Origin: Methanosarcina sp. Ant1
GTDB lineage: Archaea; Halobacteriota; Methanosarcinia; Methanosarcinales; Methanosarcinaceae
Direction of reading: 5' to 3'
NCBI GenBank assembly: GCA_001714685.2
Contig: MDTP02000053.1
Coordinates: 1-58,106 of the forward strand
DNA length: 58,106 nucleotides
The position numbers and the translations under genes were made by a program. The notes beneath the pieces are model-generated. The model saw only the letters and a list, made by a program, of their open reading frames with translations, searched no databases and was not told the origin of the DNA. Shown one piece after another: positions 7,758-18,720 of the stretch. The stretch's first letter is position 1; each line of letters opens with the position of its first letter.

Positions 7758-9677
7758 TCAGTAGAAGTTCAGTTTCACTCCTTTCTGGTCAAGCACCTTT
7801 TTAAGCTCCTGATAAGCCGTGAAAAGCTCTTTCTTCTGCCTTTCCACGACTTCAAGCGTGGGCTCGGCCTTGAGCCAGACATCCCTTTCTCCGCGTCCTC
7901 TTGTGATCACGACACAGGCAAGCATATCCCCATGGGTCAGTCTATATATGGAATCAAGTCCTGTAGGAGTTACCCAGGCAGGATAGCTGGTTTTAAGCTG
8001 TTCTATCATTTCATGCCAGTTGAGATTTCCGGAAGTTTGGAGGTTGAGCTGGAGATGAGCGCGTTCTCCGGTGACCTTTTCATCAACGTTTTTCAGGAAG
8101 GCGCTGTATGACTCATCTGTTTCATTGATCCCCTTTGTCTCGTAGCGAGCAAGCTCTTCTGCTTCCTCTTCGAAAAAGGGTGCAAGGTTGATCTTGCTTG
8201 AGGGTTTCGTCATCAGGGATACCCCAAAGAAAACAATTGCACTCATGGTCATTCCCACAATAACTCCGTGACCCGTGAGGATCGGGTGGATGGTTTCGAG
8301 ATAGTTGGAAGCCAGAATAGGTGTTTTTATGAGGTCAAGAACTACAAGAGTAACCTGAACTACAAATCCCACAACCATTCCTGCAAAAGCTCCTTCCTTG
8401 GTGGCCCGCTTCCAGTACAGGCCTCCCATTAGGGGGAAGAAGTAGGAAGAGCTTGCAATGAAGGTTGCGATTTGAATGGCATCGATAATGTTGGGAATAA
8501 CAAATGAGCCCGCTGTTGCCGCAAGTATAATAGCAACGACACTAATTCTGTTTACCGCGAGCATTTCTTTCATCGTGGCATCGGGTTTTATGTATCTCTG
8601 AAAAATGTCCCTTGAGACACAGGAGGCTCCTGATGTTGAAAATGTGTCCGTACAGGACATGGAAGCTGCTGCAAGCCCGATTGCACTGAAGGCTATTACC
8701 ACGGGGGCATAGGCGAAACGTTCGTTGACAAAGTTCAGGAGTGCGGGTTCTGCCAGGGCCATGCCTGCAGGATAGCCCAATTTTGCTATTTCAGGATATA
8801 TGGAATTGAGAGCTATTGCAATTACAGCGCAGGCTGCAAAGACCAAAGCGATCATAAGAGAGCCGAGAATCATTCCACGACTTGCAGATTTTGCATCTCT
8901 TGCAGCCCAAACTTTCTGCCAGGGATCCTGCTCTGTAATCCAGCCCGGGATTATGGCAAAGCTAAGGATCAGTACCATAGGAATGCCGATTGAGAAGGGG
9001 TTCCACCAGCTTCCAGGCACATTTCCGAAAAGTTCGGAACTGCTTATTGCAGTGGTGTTAAGACCGCCGTCAGCGACCGTTCCTACTGCTGCAAAGGCTA
9101 TTCCTATTGCGAAAATAGCAAGGAAGGCGAACTGGATAACATCCGTCCAGATAACTGCTGAAAGCCCTCCCAGGGTTACGTAAAGAGATACTGAAATCGC
9201 AATAATGGCTGCGGCATATAGGGGATCAAGGCCGTAAAAGACCTGCAACACCAGAGAAAGACCTGTAATGTCGGCTACTGAAAAAAGAATCATTACAACA
9301 GTGATAATCAGGGCAATTGGCAATCTGATTGCACTACCATAGCGTTGTTCCAGAAGTTCGGGCTGCGTGATTGCAGGCAGGCTTTTAATCTTCCTCACAA
9401 GCACGGCAATAACAAGGAGGGCGAGGATATTAGGGGCTACAAATCCCCATATGGAACCCATTCCCTCTAGCATAAAATACCCGACAACTGCAAGAATTCC
9501 CCCGGCTGTCAACCAGGATGCTGCCGCCGAAAACCCCAGGGCTGCGGGCCCTATCATGCGGCCAGCAAGCCAGAAATCGGTAATGGATTTCTGTCTACTA
9601 TTAAAATACCAGCTAATAGCCACAAGTCCGGCTATATATACTATAAGCATTACAAGGAAGATACTATAACTATCCAT
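7758..9677 (-). CDS. Sodium:solute symporter (SSS family)
   Basis: A 639-residue carrier with about 13 membrane helices in residues 1-480 and a hydrophilic C-terminal tail of about 150 residues. Family signs are the N-terminal SWYFNSRQKSITDFWLAGR and ASWLTAGGILA segments and GGLSAVIWTDVIQF, typical of SSS carriers. It should import an organic solute with Na+, fitting for an organism that keeps a Na+ gradient through Mtr. The substrate cannot be told from sequence. The long soluble tail, without a histidine-kinase domain, is worth noting. The start at 9677 has AAAGGTG upstream. Divergent from the repeat-rich region that follows. Confidence 0.9.
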   Translation of the reverse strand: MDSYSIFLVMLIVYIAGLVAISWYFNSRQKSITDFWLAGRMIGPAALGFSAAASWLTAGGILAVVGYFMLEGMGSIWGFVAPNILALLVIAVLVRKIKSLPAITQPELLEQRYGSAIRLPIALIITVVMILFSVADITGLSLVLQVFYGLDPLYAAAIIAISVSLYVTLGGLSAVIWTDVIQFAFLAIFAIGIAFAAVGTVADGGLNTTAISSSELFGNVPGSWWNPFSIGIPMVLILSFAIIPGWITEQDPWQKVWAARDAKSASRGMILGSLMIALVFAACAVIAIALNSIYPEIAKLGYPAGMALAEPALLNFVNERFAYAPVVIAFSAIGLAAASMSCTDTFSTSGASCVSRDIFQRYIKPDATMKEMLAVNRISVVAIILAATAGSFVIPNIIDAIQIATFIASSSYFFPLMGGLYWKRATKEGAFAGMVVGFVVQVTLVVLDLIKTPILASNYLETIHPILTGHGVIVGMTMSAIVFFGVSLMTKPSSKINLAPFFEEEAEELARYETKGINETDESYSAFLKNVDEKVTGERAHLQLNLQTSGNLNWHEMIEQLKTSYPAWVTPTGLDSIYRLTHGDMLACVVITRGRGERDVWLKAEPTLEVVERQKKELFTAYQELKKVLDQKGVKLNFY

Positions 9678-9947
9678 AAGGACACCTTTAAAAAGATGAG
9701 GTAATTAATAAGGATATATCCATTTATAGAAATTTTTACGGTTACTGCTGCCACTTTTGAAAGAGATTACCTTTCAGGTACTTCCATTGTATTAACAGGC
9801 AAATAAATAAATCTTTACTTTTTCATATTATTTGCTTACTGCTTAGCTACTCTTTTCTTTACTTCCACGCAAGTTAACTTGGATTCAAATTACCTTTTTT
9901 GTAAATCGGTCCTTTTTCATTTAAACCTTAGAGCCGAAAATAGTATT

Positions 9948-10064
9948 AGGACTTACGCACTTGAAGTACAAAATCAAGTACAACATACGTTATAGTTTAA
10001 ATTTATATTTAAAACAGTTAATGGTTTAGTACTATTGATTTCTCAGTTCAACTGCGTAAGTCCT
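9948..10064. repeat. 117-bp MITE family 2, copy 1 (ends match the IS at 1-179)
   Basis: It starts AGGACTTACGCACTTGAAG and ends AGTTCAACTGCGTAAGTCCT, giving terminal inverted repeats AGGACTTACGCA. A second, more diverged copy is at 45016-45132. No open frame is present. The first 15 bp are the same as the IS terminus at 165-179. Confidence 0.75.
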
Positions 10065-10210
10065 GTATATTTCTCGAAGATTTAGGCCAAAAACCGAATA
10101 CGAAAGTTTGTCCCCCAGTTTTCTCAAGGAATCACGTATTTTTCTCAATTTGACCTTTTGATTCCTGAAAAAGCGAAATCATCAGGGAATATAATAAATG
10201 ACTGTTTTGA

Positions 10211-10391
10211 AGTTTTCGCCTACATCGTCGAGAAGTAGCTTCCACTAAAAAATAGCTTTCACTAAAAAATGATCCTTGAAAAGAGATAAAATTCATAATT
10301 TTTAGATGTAAAATCTGAAAAATAGCAATGTTAATCTTAAAGGGTTGCTGTTACTCCTGATCCTTGAGATACTGGAAAGTCTTGATCTCTT
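10211..10391 (+). repeat. Degenerate intergenic repeat, family 4, copy 1
   Basis: It contains GTCGAGAAGTAGCTTCCAC, then a 42-bp block beginning AAATTCATAATTTTTAGATG (10288), then TTGCTGTTACTCCTGATCC. The same blocks recur, partly reordered, at 11905-12117 and 15210-15285. No gene is seen from 9678 to 10453 apart from this and the MITE. Confidence 0.6.
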
Positions 10392-10453
10392 GAGGCCCTC
10401 CAGCTCTCTGATCTACAGGCTTTAAAGACCTCGATAATCTGGAGGACCTGCAG

Positions 10454-11025
10454 CTATTTTACTTCAAAAAGGATAGGGTACTTCTCTTTTAGTGATATGA
10501 GAAGCTCTTCGTCTAATTTTGCATTATAAAGTGTTTTCACTTCAGAAAGCTGGTCAATTGTTAATTTGTGAACTCCTTTAAGGTTAGCCCCTTGAAGATA
10601 AGCGCTTTCAAGGTTAGCCTCTTTAAGGTGAGCACCTCTCAGGTAAGCCCATCGAAGGTTAGCCTCTTTAAGGTGAGCGCTTTCAAGGTTAGCCTCTATT
10701 AGGCGAGCTCCTATTAAGCGAGCCCCTACAAGTTGAGCCCGTGTAAGTTGAGCCCCTATAAGGTTAGCCCCTTCAAGGTTATCTTTTTCAAGGTTATCTT
10801 TTTCAAGGTTAGTTCCTTCAAGGTGAGCTCCCTTAAGGTTAACCATGTAAGTTGAGCCCTTATAAGGTTAGCCTTTTCAAGGTTAGCCCCCTCAAGGTTA
10901 ACCCATCGAAGGATAGCTCCTTCAAGGTCAGCTCCTTCAAGGTCAGCTCCCTTAAGGTTAGCTCACTTAAGGTTAGCTCACTTAAGGTTAGCTTTTTCAA
11001 GGGTACCCGCTGTAAAGTCAGACAT
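10454..11025 (-). pseudogene. Pentapeptide-repeat protein gene, broken
   Basis: The minus strand encodes a chain of five-residue repeats of the A(N/D)LXX type, expected to fold as a right-handed quadrilateral beta helix. The longest intact frame starts at ATG 10846 (130 codons), but the same repeats continue upstream to a better start at 11025 (MSDFTAGTLEKANLK) that has GAGG before it. That longer frame is broken by TGA at 10978-10980 and 10963-10965 and by a one-base deletion near 10844. The C-terminal part (LTIDQLSEVKTLYNAKLDEE) is a typical pentapeptide-protein cap and is intact. Either a pseudogene or an N-terminally shortened functional gene; function unknown. Confidence 0.75.
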
Positions 11026-11904
11026 GTCATAACCTCTTTCTTTTACACGAATATTTTGTTTGTCCTTTGTCAATTGTGAACTATAATCAACGACATTCGG
11101 CGTCAAAAAAGTAGATCTTGTGAACCGCATGGGGGTGGATGCCTGTAGCCCGATAGACAGTATGCTCGGAGATACTGGAAAACCTATAAGTTATAGCTGG
11201 AAATGAAATTGAAGCGCCGGGATCAAAAAACACATTAAAGAAAGATTGGAGGAAAGCCCGGAAGAGTTATGTTCCTTCTACTGTATCCCCCGATAAAGTA
11301 ACTTCGAATATATACTTCCGCAAGCATATGACGCGAAAAAGAACCAAAGTCTTCCAGGCAATTCTTTACTTCAAGTATCCTACCGGTTATCCTCACTCTT
11401 GTTGATCTGTTCGCTCTAAGCTACAATATATAATTATCCCGTGGTTATTTTAAATTAATTATACAAAAAATAGTTTCTGGACAACAGGCACTCCCGCATA
11501 AAATTTTTTAAAATCAAACAACAATTAAATATTAAAAATGATTTTTATTGTATTCCTAAGTCTTCAAAATTTAGCATTGAGTTTTCCCTACAAAAACGAC
11601 GCAGATAATATTTATGTCAAAATCTTGGTTTTAAAGGTTCGATAAGAATTGCTATAGTCACTGTTATGAAAAGATTAGAAGTATTTAAATTTTGTAACTA
11701 TCTGGTGGAGATTTTGGTAATTTAGTTTATTTCCCATAAAGCAATTAATCACTGTCTCAACCTCAGGATCAGAATATCTCTACAAGACCTAAAAGGCCTT
11801 TAGGATCTCAAGGATCATGAGATATCCTATTAAAATCGTTTCTTGGTAAGTTCTATTTGTGGCCCTAATCCTATGAACCATGCCAGCAACATTTTGATAA
11901 AAGG

Positions 11905-12117
11905 CTGCTGTTATTCTTGATCCTTGATGACCTACAGCTCTGTAGAGAGGTAGCTTCCACTAGAAAATGACTCATGAAGGGCTCATCCTCACCGCTCATC
12001 TCACTTCACTTCCCTGCCCCTGAGATGACAGAAATACAATAGTGAAAAATTGCTACTCTGCCCTTGAAGGGACATGAAATTCATAATTTTTAGATTTAAA
12101 ATTGGAAAAATAGCAAT
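11905..12117 (+). repeat. Degenerate intergenic repeat, family 4, copy 2
   Basis: GCTGCTGTTATTCTTGATCC (11905), CCTACAGCTCTGTAGAGAGG (11931) and AAATTCATAATTTTTAGATT (12077) match blocks at 10211-10391 and 15210-15285. From 11026 to 12641 I see no gene. A 33-codon open stretch around 11110-11208 (VDLVNRMGVDACSPIDSM) may be a relic but is not recognisable. Confidence 0.55.
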
Positions 12118-12449
12118 ATAGTATATGCTTAGGAGTTGGAACGAAATAACTTAAGGAATGCATTTTTAATTCAAACGAAATCATGGAGCAGCGCGTGGAA
12201 TCGTTTAAGTACAGTGTCAAAATTGAATCAAGTTATTTCGCAGCGGGTACTTAAGTAAATCACCCCAACAATCTGATTCATCGACTGTTTTATAATATTT
12301 TGACATTTAAAACGGTTATCTTTTACTTTTTTTGTGCCTAAACACCTTGGCATTTTTACATTTATCGTTTCGATCTGGTTTTTCTTCTCTAGATGATTTC
12401 CTAAGATTATAGGATTTTTTTTATAAGATAAAAATTTGGCCTGTCTGTG

Positions 12450-12550
12450 AGTTATTGAGCAATTCTGAAAAAACGAGTACTCTCCTGCATATGAGGAAAA
12501 TGAAGAGATATTCTTTTGCTTACTGTTTTCATTAACTCACGGGCATGACC
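12450..12550. repeat. About 100-bp repeat, copy 1
   Basis: The segment from TTATTGAGCAATTCTGAAAA through ATGAAGAGATATTC to CATTAACTCACGGGCATGAC is similar to 14950-15052. The copies are about 70 percent alike by eye. They flank the YVTN/PKD gene on both sides. Confidence 0.45.
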
Positions 12551-12641
12551 CAAAATTCCAACGAAACGTTTAAAAATTCTGAGGCAGTGTTTATATAAAA
12601 GATTTTTTTTAAAAATGGAAAGAATAAAGGAGAAAAAATAA

Positions 12642-14423
12642 ATGAAAAAGGAAAAAAGATTATATCCAATAGCTTTAGCTTCAACAGCTCTTGTTTTATT
12701 TTTAATCCTTATTTCGTCTACGGCGTTGGCATCTACTGTACAAAGTACTTTGCCCACAGGGACATATGCATATATTGCGAACCCTACCAGCAACAATGTT
12801 TCTGTGATTGACACCGCTACAAACACTGTTACAGCCAGGGTGGAAGTAGGCCAATTTCCTCATGGAGTTGCAGTCGCCCCGGATGGAAAGAAAGTATATG
12901 TGGCGAACTCCAACAGCAGCAATGTCTCTGTAATTGACACAGCCACAAACAAGGTTACAGCCACGGTGGGTGTAGGTCAATTTCCTTATGGAGTTGCAGT
13001 CACCCCGGATGGAAAGAAAGTATATGTGGCGAACTCCAACAGCAGCAATGTCTCTGTAATTGACACAGCCACAAACAAGGTTACAGCCACGGTGGGTGTA
13101 GGTCAATTTCCTTATGGAGTTGCAGTCACCCCGGATGGAAAAAAAGTATATGTGGCGAACTACGGCAGCAACAATATCTTTGTAATTGACATAACAACAA
13201 ACACCGTTACAGCCATGGTGAATGTAGGAAAATGGCCTTTTGGAGTTGCAGTCGCCCCGGATGGAAAAAAAGTATATGTAGCGAACTCCAACAGCAACAA
13301 TATTTCTGTTATTGACACAGCAGCAAACACTGTTACAGCCACTGTGGATGTAGGTCAATTTCCTTTTGGAGTTGCAATCACCCCGGATGGAACAAAGGTA
13401 TATGTGGCGAACTTTGGTAGCAACAATGTTTCTGTGATCGACGCAGCCACAAAAAATGTTACAGCCGTGGTGAATGTAGGGCAATTTCCTTTTGGAGTTG
13501 CAGTCACCCCGGATGGAACAAAGGTATATGTGGCGAACTTTGGTAGCAACAATGTCTCTGTAATTGACATAGCCACAAACAATCTTACAGCCACGGTAGA
13601 TGTGGGAAGCTTTCATATCGCCTTCGGAAAGTTCATCGGTACGCTCCCAGTAACAGATATAGTAATAGAACCAGTACTTCCTGTAGCGAACTTCAGTAGC
13701 AACGTCAGTAAGGGTTATGCTCCACTTTCTGTGCAATTTACAGATCTCTCAAAAAATGCAACTAAATGGAACTGGAACTTTGGAGACGGAACAAATTCAA
13801 CACAGCGGAATCCAATGCACACGTATTCAACAGACGGTAACTATACAGTAACGATTACAGTAAGCAATGTAAATGGAACAGCTGCAAAGTCCAGCTATAT
13901 TGCTGTATCAAACGGTGCAAATGCCCCTGTTGCTGCTTTTTCTGCATCCCCAATATCAGGAAACGTGTCGCTTAACGTCAGTTTTACTGACAAAAGCACA
14001 GGATCGCCAAGTTCATGGAAATGGTACTTTGGAGATGGCACAAATTCAACAGATCAGAATCCTGTGCATACATACAGTAAAGCAGGACTATACGCCGTAA
14101 GCGTGACGGCAAATAATGCGGGTGGCAGTGGGTCGGTGACAAAATCCAGCTATATTACTGTTTCAAACGGGGTAAATTCCCCTGTTGCTGCTTTTTCGGC
14201 ATCCACAACTTCAGGAAACGCACCGCTTAACGTCAGTTTTACTGACAAAAGCACAGGATCGCCAAGTTCATGGAAATGGTACTTTGGAGATGGCACAAAT
14301 TCAACAGATCAGAATCCTGCGCATGCATATAGTAAAGCAGGACGATATACCTTAAGCTTGACGGCAAATAATGCGGGTGGCAGTAGCACTGAAACCATGT
14401 TTGGATATATCGTAGTGAAGTAA
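12642..14423 (+). CDS. YVTN beta-propeller and PKD-domain surface protein
   Basis: A 593-residue secreted protein. Residues 1-30 are a signal peptide (LYPIALASTALVLFLILISS). Seven repeats of about 42 residues follow (about 38-335), each with the pattern KVYVANSNSNNVSVIDTA and PDG, forming a seven-bladed YVTN propeller. Three PKD domains start near residues 345, 427 and 512, each with a W-FGDGTNST motif. Such proteins are abundant in the Methanosarcina envelope and are thought to act in cell-cell contact or as structural surface proteins. AAAGGAG lies 8 bases before the ATG. Two blades are identical in DNA, and PKD2 and PKD3 share a long identical stretch, a sign of recent internal duplication. 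There is no C-terminal anchor. Confidence 0.9.
   Translation: MKKEKRLYPIALASTALVLFLILISSTALASTVQSTLPTGTYAYIANPTSNNVSVIDTATNTVTARVEVGQFPHGVAVAPDGKKVYVANSNSSNVSVIDTATNKVTATVGVGQFPYGVAVTPDGKKVYVANSNSSNVSVIDTATNKVTATVGVGQFPYGVAVTPDGKKVYVANYGSNNIFVIDITTNTVTAMVNVGKWPFGVAVAPDGKKVYVANSNSNNISVIDTAANTVTATVDVGQFPFGVAITPDGTKVYVANFGSNNVSVIDAATKNVTAVVNVGQFPFGVAVTPDGTKVYVANFGSNNVSVIDIATNNLTATVDVGSFHIAFGKFIGTLPVTDIVIEPVLPVANFSSNVSKGYAPLSVQFTDLSKNATKWNWNFGDGTNSTQRNPMHTYSTDGNYTVTITVSNVNGTAAKSSYIAVSNGANAPVAAFSASPISGNVSLNVSFTDKSTGSPSSWKWYFGDGTNSTDQNPVHTYSKAGLYAVSVTANNAGGSGSVTKSSYITVSNGVNSPVAAFSASTTSGNAPLNVSFTDKSTGSPSSWKWYFGDGTNSTDQNPAHAYSKAGRYTLSLTANNAGGSSTETMFGYIVVK
12906..13157 (+). repeat. Two identical 126-bp tandem units inside the surface-protein gene
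   Basis: The blade-coding unit beginning AACTCCAACAGCAGCAATGT at 12906 is repeated at 13032, essentially base for base. Because 126 is a multiple of 3 (42 codons), gain or loss of a unit keeps the frame. Neighbouring blades are more diverged. Confidence 0.85.
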
Positions 14424-14574
14424 GTGAGCATCGTAATTTGAAAAACAAACAAAAAGGTCAGAATAAAGGGTAGTTGGAGAGCCTTTAGTTAAATCTGATA
14501 AACCGGCAACATTCGCGAGGATTCATACAAAACAGTATGCGACTGTGGATAAGGTCCAGATGAAAAATCCTTTA

Positions 14575-14699
14575 AGGAATAGCTCGAAAATAACTTCAAG
14601 TTTTCACTTTGGGATAGCTCTATAATTCCATTTTCCCAAATAATCATCAAAGACAATATCTGTAACTGAAATACTTGAAATTATATTCTTGTCATTCCT
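14575..14699 (-). repeat. 125-bp MITE family 1, copy B
   Basis: It runs from AGGAATAGCTCGAAAATAAC to TTCTTGTCATTCCT, in the same orientation as copy A. Flanking bases are TTTA and AAGT; no clear target duplication is seen. It lies in a 1-kb gene-free stretch (14424-15451). Confidence 0.85.
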
Positions 14700-14949
14700 A
14701 AGTGGACTGAATTCATGAAAGCGATTGCTCTTAACAATGGTTACATCGGAAAATGATTTCTAATCGTAGTCTCCAGCTATCTCTTTATTCATTCTCTATT
14801 GCAAACCAGATATATATGGACTGAAGTTACCAGAACTTTCAATATGGTTTTTGGGCTCCTGGTGTTTCAATTGCTTCCGGATTGATGTTCTGATATGAAC
14901 CAGGTCCCCCTCTCTAAAAATCAGTATCCAAAACCGGTCGTGTCCTTGA

Positions 14950-15052
14950 GTCATTGATCAAATCTGAAAAACGAGTATATCTCCCATTTTTGGAAAAAAT
15001 GTAGAGATATTCTCAAGAATATGATTTTCAATAACTAACGGACACTACTCGA
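14950..15052. repeat. About 100-bp repeat, copy 2
   Basis: It matches 12450-12550 (CATTGATCAAATCTGAAAAA, GTAGAGATATTCTC, CAATAACTAACGGACACTAC). Nothing else is evident between 14700 and 15200. Confidence 0.4.
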
Positions 15053-15209
15053 AACGAAAACATAAGATACATGATTCTGAATACGTGCCTTGCCTGGACC
15101 TTGCCTGGAGATCCTGCATCTGCCGTCCTCGTGGTCCGGGATCAGATGCATAAACTTTAAGTTAAAACCCACTTGCCTTATTTTTGGATAGCAACCTTTA
15201 TCCAAAAAA

Positions 15210-15285
15210 GGTTGCCATCATTCCTGATCATTGAGGGCCTACAGCTCTGTCGAGAAGTAGCTTCAGTTAAAAAACGATTGAAACG
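15210..15285 (+). repeat. Degenerate intergenic repeat, family 4, copy 3
   Basis: GGTTGCCATCATTCCTGATC, CCTACAGCTCTGTCGAGAAG and TAGCTTCAGTTAAAAAACG match the copies at 10211 and 11931. A short fourth piece (GAGGAGTAACTTCCACTAAA) is at about 15324. Confidence 0.5.
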
Positions 15286-15360
15286 TTAGAACTTCATTTT
15301 CTTCTCCGTCGTCTACTCCTTTTCGAGGAGTAACTTCCACTAAAATGCAGATTTTTCTGA

Positions 15361-16584
<1,224 letters not shown>

Positions 16585-16633
16585 AGAGTATAGCGAAGTA
16601 TCAAAACTCCTTCACTAATCTCAAATAAAGAAA

Positions 16634-16830
16634 CGAACCGAGGAAAACATTGAAAGACGCGGAAAACTGTAACTTTGTAAATTAGCCATCTTGAGCGAAA
16701 AGTAATATTATTTGCTTATAAATTAGTCTTGCTTATAATCTTGCTTATAAATTAGTCCGCTTGAGCAAGCGAAGCGAGTGAAACGGACCGCGTACTCCCG
16801 AGGCGCAATTCGGGCGAGGCGCAATTCGGG
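16634..16830 (-). repeat. GC-rich palindromic repeat family, copy 2, inside the wtp operon
   Basis: It holds the 34-bp hairpin block at 16755-16788 (GTCCGCTTGAGC ... GAAACGGAC) and then GCGTACTCCCGAGGCGCAAT with a second CGAGGCGCAATTCGG. A three-fold repeat of CTTATAA-type sequence precedes it. It fills most of the wtpA-wtpB spacer. Confidence 0.75.
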
Positions 16831-16849
16831 AAAACGACAGTAAAAAGGT

Positions 16850-17674
16850 ATGAGAATGAAAGCCATAATTCGAAAAATCAGTAAACTTGAGCCTATGATT
16901 TTCATTTTTTCCCTTTTACTGCTTGTTCTATTTCTTTTTATTTTCTTAACGCTTTCAAACATGATTTTCGGGCAGATTCGGGATGATTTCCAGGGACTGA
17001 TCGAAGCTGCAAAAAATAAGTCTGTAATTGGTTCTATTTTTCTCTCCCTTTATGCGGGTTTTCTCGCAACCCTTCTAGCCTTTCTTCTCGGAGTTCCGAC
17101 AGGTTATATCCTTGCAAGGTTCGACTTTCCCGGAAAAAGGCTGGTTGAGAGCATTATTGATGTGCCTGTGGTAGTTCCGCACACAGTAGCAGGGATTGCC
17201 ATTCTTACTGTCTTTGGGTCAAGGGGGCTTATTGGAGGCCCTCTCAACGGCTATATACAGTTCCGCGATGCAATTCCGGGAATTGTAATTGCAATGCTCT
17301 TTGTATCTCTGCCATACCTGGCTAATTCCGCCAGGGAAGGATTCAAAAGTGTGGATCCGAGGCTTGAAAATGCAGCTCGTTCTCTGGGTGCTCCTCTCTG
17401 GAAGGCATTTCTCTTTGTAACCCTCCCGCTTTCAGCAAGACATCTTTTGATAGGAGCCATTATGACCTGGGCAAGGGCTATCAGTGAATTCGGGGCGGTT
17501 GTGCTGATTGCCTATTACCCAATGATAGGACCCACTCTTATCTATGACCGTTTTCTTTCCTACGGGCTGTCTGCATCCAGGCCTATAGCCGTACTGCTTA
17601 TCCTGGTCACGCTTTCGATATTCATAGTGATAAGGGTTCTCTCTGCAGGCTGGAGTATTTATGATAGAGATTGA
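16850..17674 (+). CDS. wtpB: Tungstate/molybdate ABC transporter, permease
   Basis: A 274-residue membrane protein with about six helices and the binding-protein-dependent permease loop EGFKSVDPRLENAARSLGAP (EAA-type motif, about residue 163-182), which contacts the ATPase. Upstream parts such as VPTGYILARFDFPG are typical of molybdate/tungstate permeases. The start is ATG 16850; ATG 16856 two codons on is an alternative. The end overlaps wtpC by 14 bp, so the two subunits are probably translated in a coupled way. Confidence 0.93.
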   Translation: MRMKAIIRKISKLEPMIFIFSLLLLVLFLFIFLTLSNMIFGQIRDDFQGLIEAAKNKSVIGSIFLSLYAGFLATLLAFLLGVPTGYILARFDFPGKRLVESIIDVPVVVPHTVAGIAILTVFGSRGLIGGPLNGYIQFRDAIPGIVIAMLFVSLPYLANSAREGFKSVDPRLENAARSLGAPLWKAFLFVTLPLSARHLLIGAIMTWARAISEFGAVVLIAYYPMIGPTLIYDRFLSYGLSASRPIAVLLILVTLSIFIVIRVLSAGWSIYDRD

Positions 17675-18707
17675 ATCCCTTTCCAGGAAATGGAAGAATT
17701 TTTCTCTGGACAATTTGAGCCTTAAAGTTGAATCCGGAGAATATTTTGTGATCCTCGGACCTACAGGAGCAGGAAAAACCCTTTTTCTGGAGCTCATAGC
17801 GGGTTTTCATTCCCCTGATTCCGGAAGAATCCTGATTGATGGGAACGAAGTAACACACCTGCCTCCGGAAAAACATGACCTTGTCTTTGTCTACCAGGAT
17901 TACTCGCTTTTTCCTCATATGAGCGTAAAAAAAAACATTGAATTTGGAATGCGGATGAAAAAGATAAAGTCAGAGGAGAAACTCCTTGAAGTTGCTAAGG
18001 ATTTAGGAATAACTCATCTTCTTGATCGTCACCCTCTTAAACTCTCAGGAGGAGAAAAGCAGAGAGTTGCCCTTGCAAGAGCACTTGTAACTAATCCGAG
18101 AATTCTTCTCCTTGACGAGCCCCTTAGCGCACTTGACCCCAGAACACAGGAAAGTGCCAGGGAACTACTTTTAGCCCTCCACAAAAATAAAAAGCTGACT
18201 GTGCTGCATATTACCCATGATCAGACTGAAGCCCGGATAATGGCTGACAGAATTGCAATAGTAATGGATGGAAAACTTATGCAGGTCGGCGTTCCCGAGG
18301 AAATCTTCGAAAAACCGGTTGATAGCCGGGTAGCCAGCTTTGTAGGGTTTGAGAATGTGTTGAAAGGCAAGGTTATATCTGCTGACCGCGGTCTTCTCAA
18401 GATTGAAACAGGGAATATGGTCATTGAAGCTTCAGGAGACGTTGAGGTGGGAAACCAGGTATATGCCTTCCTGAGGCCTGAAAACATAGCTTTAAGTAAA
18501 ACTTCCACACAATCCAGCATCAGAAACTCTCTTCAGGGCATAGTTACCGACGTCTGGATCCTGGGAGCTCTTGTTCGGGTGAAGATTGACTGCGGTGTTA
18601 TCCTTAATGCCCTGATAACCAGGCAGTCGGCAGAGGAAATGGGCATTCTCCTAGGGGTTCCGGTCTACGTTCAGTTTAAGGCAAGTTCTGTCCATGTACT
18701 CCGCTAA
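17661..18707 (+). CDS. wtpC: Tungstate/molybdate ABC transporter, ATP-binding protein
   Basis: ABC ATPase of 348 residues. Walker A GPTGAGKT (33-40), a Q-loop (VYQDYSLFP), signature LSGGEKQR, Walker B ILLLDEPLSALD and the H-loop THDQTEA are all present. After about residue 235 comes a C-terminal TOBE-type regulatory domain, where oxyanion can bind and inhibit transport in the family. The start lies inside the end of wtpB. Only 13 bp separate it from the regulator gene that follows. Confidence 0.93.
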   Translation: MIEIESLSRKWKNFSLDNLSLKVESGEYFVILGPTGAGKTLFLELIAGFHSPDSGRILIDGNEVTHLPPEKHDLVFVYQDYSLFPHMSVKKNIEFGMRMKKIKSEEKLLEVAKDLGITHLLDRHPLKLSGGEKQRVALARALVTNPRILLLDEPLSALDPRTQESARELLLALHKNKKLTVLHITHDQTEARIMADRIAIVMDGKLMQVGVPEEIFEKPVDSRVASFVGFENVLKGKVISADRGLLKIETGNMVIEASGDVEVGNQVYAFLRPENIALSKTSTQSSIRNSLQGIVTDVWILGALVRVKIDCGVILNALITRQSAEEMGILLGVPVYVQFKASSVHVLR

Positions 18708-18720
18708 AAGGTGAAGGTGT

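Noticed and set aside
10852-11079. Plus-strand ORF with repeated KVSSLKVS
   Set aside because: It is the antisense reading of the pentapeptide-repeat gene on the minus strand.
12702-13736. Long minus-strand ORF with repeated RHIYFFSIRGDCNS
   Set aside because: It is the antisense shadow of the YVTN repeats, whose plus-strand frame has a signal peptide, ribosome site and domains.
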